NCBI GenBank assembly: GCA_003864495.1
Contig: ML133443.1
Span: 2,603,486 to 2,667,485, forward strand
Direction of reading: 5' to 3'
Length of the DNA: 64,000 nucleotides
Source of the DNA: Nemopilema nomurai
Taxonomy: Eukaryota; Cnidaria; Scyphozoa; Rhizostomeae; Rhizostomatidae
The stretch's first letter is position 1, and each line of letters begins with the position of its first letter. Shown piece after piece: positions 26,101-35,322 of this stretch. The notes under the pieces were generated by a model. It saw only the letters and a program-made list of their open reading frames with translations. It was not told the DNA's origin and did no database searches. A program made the position numbers and the translations under genes.

Positions 26101-26327
26101 TTGATCTGGTTATCAAGATGCTACATGACAGCAATAAAGTCCGGTCGGACAGAGCATCGTCTTTCACGAATACGAGGCTGAGTGTCGATCCAAGACACTC
26201 ACGTGAGACTCTGGAGCAAAAGCCTCCTGTTAGTCCAGGCACGTCCCGCCTCAAGAGCATCAAGAAAAATCATCGTTTTAATGTCACAATCATTGATTCA
26301 CGAGATACGCAGGATGAAAAGCTATAA
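4889..26327 (+). CDS. KCNQ: KCNQ/Kv7 voltage-gated potassium channel alpha subunit (15 exons, 644 aa)
   Basis: Exons: 4889-5127, 6484-6580, 9239-9365, 10301-10379, 10765-10861, 12300-12437, 12974-13084, 13611-13706, 14381-14771, 16598-16646, 22133-22208, 22654-22748, 23328-23353, 25744-25808, 26079-26327. All junction phases match and the total is 1935 nt including TAA. The protein shows the Kv7 hallmark VYNFLERP before S1, S2 with an EYGLRVW segment, and S4 with Arg at 181, 184, 190, 193 and 196 and the Kv7-typical Gln at 187. It also has S5 with TCWYMSF, pore TIGYGD (264-269), S6 [14 protein letters not shown], helix A ([13 protein letters not shown]), helix B ([16 protein letters not shown]), [12 protein letters not shown] and a C-terminal helical assembly region. 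It should form tetrameric plasma-membrane channels carrying slow, PIP2- and calmodulin-dependent K+ current that damps excitability. Trp219 and the RIKxLQSR-like segment resemble vertebrate KCNQ2-5 more than KCNQ1. The first ATG may be preceded by a spliced 5' exon: a TAG at 4868-4870 could be an acceptor. Confidence 0.95.
5685..6082. mobile_element. MITE-like element family A, copy 1
   Basis: About 400 bp with inverted ends: TTTTTTATAAGGAACC on the left and its complement GGTTCCTTATAAAAAA on the right. An extra GGTTCCTTATAA lies just inside the right end. There is no coding capacity. A shorter copy lies at 33575-33860. It sits in the first Kv7 intron. Confidence 0.75.
6484..6580 (+). CDS. 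KCNQ: Kv7 exon 2: S1
   Basis: Acceptor tttctag, donor gtgagt. It encodes the hydrophobic S1 helix and the IDQYAKN segment that matches the STIEQYA region of Kv7 channels. Confidence 0.93.
6824..6925. mobile_element. MITE-like element family C
   Basis: About 100 bp with inverted ends TACCGTAAATCCTCG and CGAGGATTTACGGTA, and a C-rich/G-rich inner part (AATAAGCCCCC, AAGCCCCCAGGGGGCT). It is noncoding and could fold into a long hairpin. ATT flanks both sides. It lies in Kv7 intron 2. Confidence 0.78.
7497..7532. repeat. G13 tract followed by C-rich runs
   Basis: A run of 13 G followed by TCCGGT and runs of C7 and C6 ending CCGGG. It could form a G/C hairpin and is prone to slippage and assembly error. 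It is followed by GGGATTTACGG, resembling the ends of family C elements. Confidence 0.7.
7651..7674. repeat. Short inverted repeat with two CCAAT words
   Basis: Arms TGATTGGT and ACCAATCA around an 8-base AT spacer, inside a Kv7 intron. No function can be assigned. Confidence 0.55.
9239..9365 (+). CDS. KCNQ: Kv7 exon 3: S2 and S2-S3 linker
   Basis: Acceptor cgccgtag, donor gtgagt. It encodes [17 protein letters not shown] and a linker ending [10 protein letters not shown], equivalent to the RLRFARKP stretch of Kv7 that contributes to PIP2 contacts. Confidence 0.95.
9964..10015 (+). repeat. Two direct copies of a 21-bp word
   Basis: GCCTCGTATCCCTGTCAATCA occurs twice about 31 bp apart inside Kv7 intron 3. 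Confidence 0.75.
10301..10379 (+). CDS. KCNQ: Kv7 exon 4: S3
   Basis: Acceptor ctttttcag. The split codon gives the conserved S3 Asp155. Hydrophobic S3 runs to [13 protein letters not shown]. Donor gtaagt. Confidence 0.93.
10765..10861 (+). CDS. KCNQ: Kv7 exon 5: S4 voltage sensor
   Basis: Acceptor cttttcag, donor gtaggt. It encodes [20 protein letters not shown] and the S4-S5 linker to YDHRQ. Gln187 occupies the third gating-charge position, a Kv7 signature. Position 193 is Arg, as in KCNQ2-5, where KCNQ1 has His. Confidence 0.96.
12300..12437 (+). CDS. KCNQ: Kv7 exon 6: S5, turret and pore helix start
   Basis: Acceptor tcattatag, donor gtgagt. It encodes [10 protein letters not shown], a hydrophobic S5 ending LVYLAERS, the turret and ADGLYWGI at the start of the pore helix. 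Trp219 aligns with the S5 Trp of KCNQ2-5. Confidence 0.94.
12974..13084 (+). CDS. KCNQ: Kv7 exon 7: selectivity filter and S6 start
   Basis: Acceptor ccatttctag, donor gtaagt. It encodes [16 protein letters not shown] and S6 down to FFALPA. The Thr that normally precedes TIGYGD is Leu263 here. Confidence 0.96.
13611..13706 (+). CDS. KCNQ: Kv7 exon 8: S6 end and helix A start
   Basis: Acceptor ctttttgtag, donor gtaagc. It encodes [20 protein letters not shown] and the first part of calmodulin-binding helix A. PAG (295-297) spans the exon 7/8 junction. Confidence 0.95.
14119..14218. mobile_element. MITE-like element family B, copy 1
   Basis: About 100 bp bounded by GAGGGGCAAATCACTC and GAGTGAATTGCCCCTC in inverted orientation. 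Flanks GGTTGAGC (left) and GGTTTGAGC (right) look like a target duplication with one inserted base. The second copy is at 29430-29559. It lies about 160 bp upstream of Kv7 exon 9 and creates the false upstream extension of that reading frame. Confidence 0.78.
14381..14771 (+). CDS. KCNQ: Kv7 exon 9: helix A end and A-B linker
   Basis: Acceptor ctttccgcag, donor gtaagc. It encodes [18 protein letters not shown] and then a long polar, Ser- and Arg-rich linker with several basic-directed phosphorylation-like stretches. The linker has two similar segments, [10 protein letters not shown] and [10 protein letters not shown]. The frame is open upstream to 14177 only because it reads through a MITE-like element. 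Confidence 0.93.
16598..16646 (+). CDS. KCNQ: Kv7 exon 10: short linker exon
   Basis: 49-nt exon (acceptor ttcctag, donor gtgagt) encoding [15 protein letters not shown]. It is accepted because it alone links exon 9 (phase 1) to exon 11 (phase 2) in frame. The large satellite-bearing intron follows. Confidence 0.8.
16780..18610 (+). repeat. 43-bp pyrimidine-rich satellite array in Kv7 intron 10
   Basis: Alternation of CTTACCTTTCTCCTTCATCACC (22 bp) with a 21-bp relative, CTTACCTTTCTCTTCGTTACT, gives a 43-bp unit repeated with few changes from about 17040 to 18605, after a degenerate lead-in from about 16780. Small variants (AGTTACT, CTTCGTC, missing half units) recur in blocks, pointing to segmental duplication within the array. 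The 223-codon open frame through it is an artefact of low stop-codon density, since 43 is not a multiple of 3. Confidence 0.95.
22133..22208 (+). CDS. KCNQ: Kv7 exon 11: calmodulin-binding helix B
   Basis: Acceptor ccttttag, donor gtgagt. It encodes [20 protein letters not shown] and KFK, matching the helix B pattern of Kv7. Confidence 0.93.
22654..22748 (+). CDS. KCNQ: Kv7 exon 12: post-helix-B and helix C
   Basis: Acceptor ttatctag, donor gtgagc. It encodes [20 protein letters not shown] followed by [12 protein letters not shown], the most conserved C-terminal block of Kv7 (helix C, tetramerisation). Confidence 0.96.
23328..23353 (+). CDS. KCNQ: Kv7 exon 13: 26-nt microexon
   Basis: Acceptor tgtcctag, donor gtaagt. 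It encodes RIEIAFGLN across its junctions and is phase-compatible on both sides. It aligns with the short segment after the LQSR block. Confidence 0.85.
25047..25073. repeat. Short inverted repeat CTGATTGG / CCAATCAG
   Basis: Eight-base inverted arms around an 11-base spacer in the Kv7 intron before exon 14. It is a possible CCAAT-type site pair or a chance palindrome. Confidence 0.45.
25744..25808 (+). CDS. KCNQ: Kv7 exon 14: helix D start
   Basis: Acceptor tcttttag, donor gtgagt. It encodes [21 protein letters not shown], matching the start of the Kv7 assembly coiled coil (GRLxxxEKK pattern). Confidence 0.92.
26079..26327 (+). CDS. KCNQ: Kv7 exon 15: helix D end and C-terminus
   Basis: Acceptor ctttcccag. 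It encodes [17 protein letters not shown], completing the coiled coil, and a polar tail ending DTQDEKL with TAA 26325-26327. Confidence 0.93.
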   Translation: MENVDRKLDLVIKMLHDSNKVRSDRASSFTNTRLSVDPRHSRETLEQKPPVSPGTSRLKSIKKNHRFNVTIIDSRDTQDEKL

Positions 26328-26347
26328 CCGGTGCTCCAACCGACGTA

Positions 26348-26490
26348 TCTTCAAGATCTAGTTTCGAATGTTACGAAAGTCTTCAAGATCTAGTTACGAA
26401 TGTTCCGAAAGTCTTCAAGATCTAGTTACGAATGTTCCGAAAGTCTTCAAGATCTAGTTACGAATTTTACGAAAGTCTTCAAGATCTTGC
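26348..26490 (+). repeat. 32-bp tandem repeat in the Kv7 3' UTR
   Basis: About four and a half copies of GTCTTCAAGATCTAGTTACG followed by AATGTTCCGAAA, beginning 20 bases after the stop codon. The first and last copies have single-base changes (TTTCG, TTTTACG). Confidence 0.9.
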
Positions 26491-27371
26491 AATGAATTGT
26501 TGTTTTAAACAGCTTTTTGCGTTGATAACAGTGAATTGCTGCTTTATGATCGCAATTTGTTGCAGTTTTTAATATGACGCAAGGACTTTTGTAGTTAGCA
26601 GATCCCCTTAGTAGTTTTGAGTCAAATTTGCGGTTTTCTTCAAACAATTATGACCACAGTTTTTTACAGTTTTTGGAGATTTTTATTGCTTGCTGCAATT
26701 TTTGGATTCATGGTGGTTTATTGCAGGTGCTTTGTAGTTTCCATATAATCGCCAGCATTTCAACATTTCTTGCGAAAGAATGGTTGTGAACATCAAATCT
26801 GATGTAGATTATCTTTTTTCTCGCAAGAATGGTGTTTCCCGGTAAAATTTGTGATGTTCTTTGCGTCACAAACCAAAACACTCGATGATATCGCACAATT
26901 TAAACACTACCCGCCCTCCTGTACTGGCAATCTCTTGTGAATATTTTGAAATAAGCAAAATGTGGCTTGCACAAGTCTTTTTGGACCTTTCAAAATCTTC
27001 AAAGGATCAATAATGCAATGATCCTTGCCGTTTTTGAAGTATGTTGTATCCAAAGGAAGTTAATCCAAGTACAAACGAAACTCGAATTACAGAGAGCTGA
27101 CAGCTTTCTTTCTGATAAGTACAAGTCTAGTTTCAGATTTGCAGCCTTCCTCCTAGTGAAGTTCAATCAAGATTGGCCAGGTTCCCTTGCTATTCCACAC
27201 ATTTCACAAAGAAAAAAAGGTCCTATTTATCTGTTTATGTGCAATATCTCTATTTTAATCAATTCTATCCGTTGGAGAATGCTTCCAGCCCATCGCTTAG
27301 GATGAGTTGCTTTGCCTTGGTCTGGCGTCCCCATTAAGTCTTTTGCGTGTGTCTACATTTTTGGCGTGGCA

Positions 27372-27377
27372 AATAAA
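27372..27377 (+). promoter_or_regulatory. Candidate polyadenylation signal AATAAA for Kv7
   Basis: First AATAAA after the stop, about 1 kb downstream; another lies at 27722-27727. Either could end the Kv7 transcript. Confidence 0.3.
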
Positions 27378-28017
27378 CTGTTTTCAAAATTGTCTTTATA
27401 ATACTTGCTCGTCTACAGAATTCCTAATGTTTTTGTCCGAAAGGTTTTTTCAAAGCACCTCCAAGACCCTCAACTCATAAACCTTTATGGTATTTCAAGG
27501 TGTTTAAAATGATACCCATTTTGTATATTTGTTCACACTTTCAGCCTTGAAAAAGGGCAAACGGATCTTTACTGAAAGTCTACGCCTGCTTTATAGTCAG
27601 TGTTTATAATAGAGTAATTTCGTTCAGATTTTTTATGGCTAGAGGAACAATACACTAAAGGTTTTTACGCATCACGTTGAATCTTGTAATTTTTAGAGAG
27701 AGATGTTTATGAAGTGTTTTCAATAAATTAATATGAAATTTTTCTGTCAATAAGTTATATATTACAAAGGTGAATCGTTTTCCTTGCATTTTGTTCGTTC
27801 CATTTGCATTTTGTAAATTTTAGTACAATGCTGATTCGGTTATTTTGAATTAATTATTTTTCACATTTGCATTGGACTTTGTGCTCATCGGCTTGTTTTT
27901 TGTTCAGTACCTCTCCATTTGGTCATTATTTTATCCTTATCATAAATCGGCCAAAGATTCATTTAAAGCCTCTTGTTGCCTTGGGCGATATAATGCCTCG
28001 TATAAAGTTGTTGTTGT

Positions 28018-28450
28018 CATTCTTTCTTCGTCTCCAACTTTCTTCATCTTCTCCTTTCTTCATCTTCTTCTTCTTCATCACTTCTTTCTCGATCTCCTTC
28101 TTTCTTTCTGTCTTTCTGTTCGCCACCTACTTTTTTCATCAATTTATTTTCTTCACCTCCTTCTTTTTCCACCTCTCTCTTCATCTCCTTCTTTCTCGAT
28201 CTCCTTCTTTCTTTCTGTCTTTCTGTTCGCCACCTACTTTTTTCATCAATTTCTTTTCTTCATCTCCTTCTTTTTCCACCTCTCTCTTTCTTCATCTCCT
28301 TCTTTCTTTACCTCTCTCTTCCTTCATCTCTTTCTGTTCTCCGGCTCTTTCTTTTATTTTTCCATTTCTTTCCTTTATCTCCTTATTTTATTCAATCCCT
28401 TCTTTCTTCATCTCTTTCTGTTCTCCGCCTCCTTATTTCCTCACCTTCTC
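28018..28450 (+). repeat. CT-rich imperfect repeat with an internal duplication of about 110 bp
   Basis: Dominated by CTTCTTTC, CATCTCC and similar words. The block CTTTCTCGATCTCCTTCTTT through TTTTTTCATCAATTT near 28085-28145 recurs near 28192-28255, so a unit of roughly 110 bp was duplicated. Overlapping 209- and 266-codon frames consist mostly of Ser, Phe and Leu and are composition artefacts. Confidence 0.8.
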
Positions 28451-29429
28451 CTTTCGTCTTTCCCTTGCTCATTTTTTCATGGTCGTTCTGGTTTCCACTG
28501 ATCGTTGCTTTAATCGTCTTTATTCTGACCAAAAAGTAGCAACGTATCGTGTAAACAAAAGTATTTTTCTTAACTATCTCATGATCTACATCCATAATTA
28601 CAACGTGACTCTTTTTCTAATATATTCCGATGTCAAGACTATCCAATCTTGCCTGGTTCAGTGCTAAAGAATATCGTTGCGATTATTTAGGCTTTAGGGT
28701 TTCTACTAGAAGCTTCGTTATTTCCCTTTAAAAAGTTACTTTTCATGACCAGGCTAGCTAGAAGACATTTGGAGCAATTGCTGTGCTTCAAGGATAAAGA
28801 AAGTATGAAATAGTAGAGAATAATCTAAAGTTGCTAAGATATTTATGATGTGGTCATTCCCACTGAGCTTTTGAAATAATCAACCGATTGCATCATATTG
28901 TGGTTCAGTTCAAACCGCCCCCGCATTATGGTAATTAAAGCCACGCAGAAACACGCAAGAGGCTTCCTCCTTGAAAAAGAGGGAAGGTCAAATAATTTCC
29001 GACCAAGTGAGACGCGAGCACATTTTTCTAAATTATTAATGCTATAAAGATGTGGTGCTGATTCTTAGCGTAGGCGCCCATTCATTCCAAGTCGAATTAA
29101 ATATCAATAAATGCCTCGTTATAAATCAATCTAATGCCATTTTACATTAGATGATTCTAAACAGGTGTCCAAATTGTAAAATTCACCATTAATGACATCA
29201 TCCCAAAACACTAGCTTCCAAGCCTAGGCTCAATTAAGAACGGAATGATTTTATGGAGGAAAGTTGTGCAATTGTGATTGAAAGATTTTTTACTTGTGGA
29301 AAATTACTATCCACACAATGCCTCTAATTTTATTACTGCACCATTAATTCGAATTTATTGTTATATATGATCATCGTTTTACCCCTATTTGAACTCTCTT
29401 ACATGGTGGTCCTCGCAGCAATTTTCCCA

Positions 29430-29559
29430 AGGGGCAAATCGCTCCAAAAAAATCTCGCACACCTTTTGTGAAAATCTATTGTTTTATCAAAAAATCCCTG
29501 TAAATCCTATTGTTTTCATGGAAATCTCGTAGGCTATTTGCGAGAGTGAATTGCCCCTC
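29430..29559. mobile_element. MITE-like element family B, copy 2
   Basis: Starts AGGGGCAAATCGCTCC and ends GAGTGAATTGCCCCTC, with the same internal GTTTTCATGGAAATCTCGTA as the copy at 14119. It carries an extra segment of about 30 bp. The word AATTTTCCCA occurs on both sides of the element, a clear target-site duplication candidate of 8-10 bp. Confidence 0.85.
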
Positions 29560-31974
29560 AAATTTTCCCAGTGGGTGTAGCATAATGTCTTGTATCGCGA
29601 TTAAATGTTTGTAGCAGTGACAGTGAAATTTGACAACCGATACCCATTTCTTCAAGATCGTACACATTAGTGCAAAAAGGCTCTCTTGAAGCCCCTCCTT
29701 CCCCATATACCAATGACAATGGGCACACATCATAATGCCATACAGGGTGGGGGCGTTCTTACCCTATTGCGGATTCGTGCCTTCTGTAGTCCCAGCTTTG
29801 GCGTCACAACATTTCGTGTTGCAAGGTGAAGGCTGATGGTCTTCTTTTACGGTGCGAGATTTCTATGACTTGAAAGGTGGGGTATTAGTTTTTCGAAGAA
29901 TGGAAACGTGCCTTGATGCTTGTTCCAAATGCCTTGCCGCAAAGCCCTCCACTTCCACAAATCAATAGTTATTCTATTTTAGAACAGGAAGCGTGGAAGA
30001 TGTTGACTAGGGAATAGCGTAGCATTGTTGTCCAATAGACTCCAGGGATGCTGAAGTTAGATCCATGAGATTGTTTTCAATCAATGGAACTTCTTTTTAG
30101 GCAAACTCGTAGATGAATGAAATTGCGATTAGAATCTTTTTTAAAGATATGTGCAAAAGATATCTTAGAAATCTGCCGCTTTAAAGTGAATTAGGCAGTT
30201 TCCAAGCTTTCAATATTCAGGGTAAGTTTGCAAACCTTTCATTAATGTAATTCATAACATCGTTGCGGGAAAGACAGCTGAACTGCCTGGCAAGAAGTTC
30301 AATAACGTCTCTGTTTTACCTCCTCACGAGAAAATATTCCCTTTTCTTTCAATAAAATCAGTTTTTCTCGAAGTTTCTCCTGCCCTAAGGCAACAGATCA
30401 CGACCACGCTATAGATGAAAACAAGGAAACATCAAACAAGCTGTTTATTAATTTATGGCTTTTGTGTCGCTAGAAAATCACGTAACATCTTGTTAGCTTG
30501 CATTCACACAATAACACTAGGCCCCCGCATCCACCGCGCAGGCTCTGAATGTGTGACGTAAGCACGCTCCGAAAACCACTGGATAGCTGTTGAAATAGAA
30601 TCGCAGGTGACTGAATCTTCTTTCCGATTGAAAACATGATATTTTTTCTCAGGTCTGTTATTAATTTCATTCACAATTCGATTTGAAAAGAACTTGATCA
30701 ATTCTGACCACACTCACCCAGCAGTTTTTTTTATAGAGATCTTCACACGTGAATTAAAAAGACACTACTAGATCATAAACTGCTTTTACAAGACACTGTC
30801 ATAATATGTGGGACTTAATAAGATACTATTTTTCACATTGATCTTGCTTGCATGGTATTAACTAATTTTATTCTGCCTTTCAATCTTTCTCGTTGGTCCT
30901 TAGATTTCGGCAATGCATCGCTCTCATCCGGAAACAGCACATATTCTTTTTAGGCTTCCTCGTCAAGATGCATCCGTTTGGCCTAAGACCGGAGCTTAAT
31001 CGCCTCCAAATTAAGGCGACAAAACTAAGAAAGGATAAGCGTCGGCTATAGCTGATATTATCTGAGATTCCTTTTGCCTTGAATTTGAATTTCCTGAGGG
31101 TAGAATCATGCTTGATTTTTCCCTGTCATTGGGCAATAGAAGTCTTATCAGTATCCATGCCAAATCCTCTTTTCTAACCCTTGAAGACAAACTTAATCTT
31201 CTCTGATTTTTCTTTCCTCTGGGTATTCTGTGCTATACAAATACTTCCTGGATTAAATACCAAAAGACCCATCTCTGTTGAGCAGGTATTAAGAAGTCTA
31301 ACCTTTGATGCACGCTCAAGAAGACATTGCAAACAAAAGGTGGGTGTGTGAAAAACACAAGAACGCGGTTTGAAATAGTCTCGAAGGGCAGGCGGAGTGA
31401 AGAAAGAGCGAATATAAAAGGTGTAGATAGGCCTTTTGGTATTAGAGATGTGTGATATCGACATTTCGCAATAAAAGTCCTCTTGTGCTTTTGAATAACT
31501 GGTCATAAACATGCCACTTGTTTCGTTAGTTTGCGCAACGAAGTCAGTGAAAAGAATCTTCACAAATTGCATGTCTTCAAATTAGAGTGGTCACGCAAAG
31601 AAAGCTGCTTTGTGAATTATTTAATCTAGGAGAACTGCTCACGAAATGATTTTTAATTCAGTAACAAAGAAGTATTTACAACAAACTTTCAAACCTAATG
31701 CTGCGTGTCAGAACAAATTTTCAATTTTTCTGTTTTCGACTAGGAAATGATTTTTATTGATTGCTGACTGTTTTTGTGGTTTCGTTACTTGCGGAAAAGG
31801 AAACGTGGCAAGCAAACAAGAGGCAGAGTGTATTGACAGAGGCAGAGAACAGCGACAAAAGTATAGCACTCGTGTAGTCGTTTATTTTTATCAAGAATGC
31901 AATGGCCTAGGTTTATGTAGTATGCAATGACCGATATAAGTATGAGTTTTAAGTTATTATTAGAAATATAACCT

Positions 31975-32035
31975 AACTATAAATATATAACCATAAATAC
32001 CAAAAATACCATATATAACCATAAATACCATAATT
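31975..32035 (+). repeat. Short AT-rich repeat ATAACCATAAATACCA
   Basis: Two near copies of the 16-mer plus partial ones in AT-rich DNA. Confidence 0.65.
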
Positions 32036-33476
32036 AGAGCGAAAGCTTCAAAGAAAGCGTGATGAAGTCGAATTATCCACCGACTCTTCAACTGGCAAGT
32101 CAACAGACTCGTTTCCACGTCGGCCATTGCTCACTTGCCGGAGTTTTAGGCCCTACACGAAAGTGATTACCCTGTCCACAGTAAGCCATAGACTGATATT
32201 TGTCTTTTGTGGGAGTGACTTTTCGTGACTGGGTCATTTGTCAATGAAACAAATATCAGGGCTATTGGATCGTGTTTACCTGAGTTGAAGATTCGCACTG
32301 ACGTCAGAGAAGACGTTGCCTGGGCGTGGGAAACGCTCACTTGCGCCACCGCAAGAAGGCGTGGAAAATGCGCAGAGCTTATTAAAACCACATTCGGCGA
32401 GACTCTCACAGTAATTTCGCCTCATAATTACATTATATGGCGAATGCGTTGGGCATTGAATTATTCAGCATAATAGCGCCTTCAAATTTTCAAATGTATT
32501 AAGTACAGACTAGTGTCTTGAGATATTTGGCCAATACACAATCAGTTCGCTTTAATTGTCGAATAAAGGCCGGATCAATTGTTGAGCTCTTGGTTTGCAA
32601 CAACTGTTGAGATTGGGAATATTCAGCGCCTGATGAAGCGGTCCCTCCGAATATTGAATTCAAATATTTAGAAACCACAAAATGTTGTTTACCCAAGTCA
32701 TACACTTGATGCCTTCTTTTATACGTTCGAGTAAGGCAAAATACCATTGACTTTTTGTACCTCAAGTCCCCTTGTATTTGGCAAAATGCACCGATTCTTT
32801 GGTGCCTAAATGCACCTTGCACAAGTGGAAAATATGGCAAAGAGAACTTGGTTAGAAGGCGTGTAATATATTATATTGTCTGTATTTGAGGACGAACTCC
32901 ATAGCCGCCAGAAGTTTTCAAGGTTGCCGCCAAGCTGGCGGTTGGCAAATTTTCAGACATGCTACGAGATTACAACGCTCGAAGTTTCACATGAACTCCA
33001 AGCATGAACCATGCAGAAAGACATGTCACTTCGAATAGTGCCAATGAGAGGATGCAACATTTGTGATCGAAACAGACGCAGTGGCTAGGGTCAGCAGCAC
33101 TGGGCCTTCTGCATGCAAGCACTGAAGTCAAGATGCGTGCAAAGTGGGCATAATCAAATCCAACGCCCCCAGACCCAATCCAATGTGTACAATGGAAAAA
33201 CAAAGAATACGGGGTTTTATAAATATAATTCCTTTAATAACCCCTCGCCCACTCACGGATACTCTCCGATTCTGGAAAGGAATTCTATCGACCTTTAATC
33301 AAATCCAACCGAAAAATCCCTGCTATTGAAAATCTTCCTGTCAGTGCGGCCTTCGCTTGGCAACTAGAACAAAGAGGCGAAGGAGTTCCGAAAACATGGC
33401 GATTCGATGTTTCCACCTACGGCGGTGCATGAAGGCGGCGTGACGCATTTAGTGCATCAGGGCACGGGCGGAGAGA

Positions 33477-33510
33477 GAACCAGCTCCATTGCTTCGGCGG
33501 GAGCTGGTTC
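33477..33510. repeat. GC-rich stem-loop
   Basis: GAACCAGCTCC (33477-33487) pairs perfectly with GGAGCTGGTTC (33500-33510) around a 12-base loop, in a locally GC-rich patch. No T tract follows and the context is eukaryotic, so it is not called a terminator. Confidence 0.6.
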
Positions 33511-33574
33511 TTAGAAGGCAGTCTAAGTTTGACGAGGAACTAAGATCCGGGTAGATGGAGGGACGATTCCAGGG

Positions 33575-33860
33575 ATTTTATAAGGAACCTACCTCAAGGT
33601 CTATTTCCAAAAGTTCCTTATTTGTAGACCTCAAATCATCAGATTTTAGTACCAAACGTTCCTTAATAGTTCCTTAATTTACACTGCACATCAAATGCCA
33701 TATGCGAGTATTAGCTTAAAATGAATGGAACCGGCTTTTTAGTTCTTGATGCTTGCAATTATAAAAACTTTTAAAATCGAAAAGTTCCTTAGGGATTTCG
33801 TTTTTAGTAGTATAAGTCCTTTATATATTTCGGCCTTCTACATGTAGGTTCCTTATAATA
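33575..33860. mobile_element. MITE-like element family A, copy 2
   Basis: Begins TTTTATAAGGAACCTACCTC and ends TACATGTAGGTTCCTTATAA. It shares long stretches with 5685-6082 (for example CCTCAAATCAT.AGATTTTAG and GGCTTTTTAGTTCTTGATGC) but lacks about 110 bp of its interior. Confidence 0.8.
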
Positions 33861-35133
33861 AGCGGCTTCATAACAGTATCCAGCAATAGTATTCTTAGGC
33901 AGATTTCCAAGGGAACTCTTGTTGGGTTTGCAATTAACCGAGATCGAAGAAGTCTGCAAGGCAGAAGTAGATCGTGCGCAATTCCATTTGCAAGCTGTTT
34001 TCAATGTCTAGGGAAAACGAAACTGCCAGTTGCAAGCGTGTTTTTTCCTCTTTCGAGTTCAAATAGTGTTGCTCCGATTCTTGTGTAATTTGAGCTTACC
34101 GTTTTTCAATAAATAATAGGATACATGCAGTTGTTGAGAAACGTTTCAGGGATGAAGCTTAGAGATCAAACTCGTTTATACCGGGGCAACAGTAATTTGA
34201 TCAGATTCGGTGTTCGATTTCAGAAACCGCCTTGATATTTGCGCAATACAAGCTTCTTACGCAAAGGGCTGGGATTACATCACATGCAATTCGCTTCCAA
34301 AGACGTCACTGGATTGGTTCTAAGCTTTACTTTTTGAATGGGATAAATTGTCGCAGAAGATTCTGTGAGACTTCCATATCTGAATCAAATGTATTGCTCA
34401 TCGGCTAAGCCTTTTACCTGTTGCAAGTCATGTGACCATTCTCTTTGGAATATTCAATGCTACCTTTCGCTGTTATGTTTAGGTCTTTGGAAAATGAGCT
34501 GATATTTTTGGGTGGCCTGTAAATTTCTTGGGCGTATGCCTCTGTGCAGAGTGCTCCCCCTGGGGGCTGGAGGCTCCTGCCCGAAGTCATTTACTTGATG
34601 CTGGCAAATCAAATTTGTACGTATATTGCCTCACAAACAGTGTAAAAGAACAGAATAAGCGAAGCCAGGTGATCTTGGTGTGAGGTGTGATGTATGCAAA
34701 TATTTCATCATTGCCTTTCGATTTTGGAGAACCCCAAGGCCTGGAAATCCTGTAAACACCTGCTATTCTCAAGTTGGCCAGCAACATCCAGAAGTAAAGG
34801 TTGAATGTACTGAATTACTCCGATTTGCATGCACGTAATTGAAGAGCAAACGAAGAAAAATCCAGTTGTAAAATATATGCACACCCTGGACGCACCGGTT
34901 GACAAATAATACTTTCCTCCCCAAACATTTTGCTCACATCCACAGCAAAGGTTTGCTTCATTTCTACAGCACATGCTTTGCGTTGCATTTAACTGTGTTG
35001 TGAAATCCAATCAAACACTTCCAGGCGATTGGTCATAGCAAGTCATGTAAAAGTGGTCACCAATACAGCCATAGGCCCACTTTCTCTGCAGTCGTAACAG
35101 TCGGTTTTAAGGTTATCCGTTCCGAAGGAGCAG

Positions 35134-35322
35134 CCAGTGGCGGTTTTAGGGGGGGGGGCAAGGGGGTCATGACCAAAGGGCCCACGCTTTTCGTAACCCA
35201 GAAGGGGCCCCGCAAACGGAAAAGAACTTGGAAGTTTAATCTTGGCTAACAAAAAACTTTCAAACAAGGGCCCCGCAGATAATTTCGGCACTGGTCTCCG
35301 AAGTCTCTTAAACCGCCACTGG
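35134..35322. mobile_element. MITE-like element family D (hAT-like ends)
   Basis: About 190 bp with inverted ends CCAGTGGCGGTTTTA and TTAAACCGCCACTGG. CAGTGGCGG-type ends are typical of hAT-derived short elements. There is no transposase. I could not see a convincing 8-bp target duplication. A 9-10 bp G run follows the left end. Confidence 0.72.

Noticed and set aside
27867..28667. Overlapping 266- and 209-codon frames of Phe/Ser/Leu-rich sequence
   Set aside because: Composition artefact of the CT-rich repeat. Both frames look alike, and there is no true membrane-protein pattern or splice support.
32167..32473. Overlapping frames on both strands around a TGACGTCA site at about 32298
   Set aside because: No motif, no splice support, and a GC-richer patch alone explains the open frames. 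The CRE-like octamer by itself is not evidence of a promoter.
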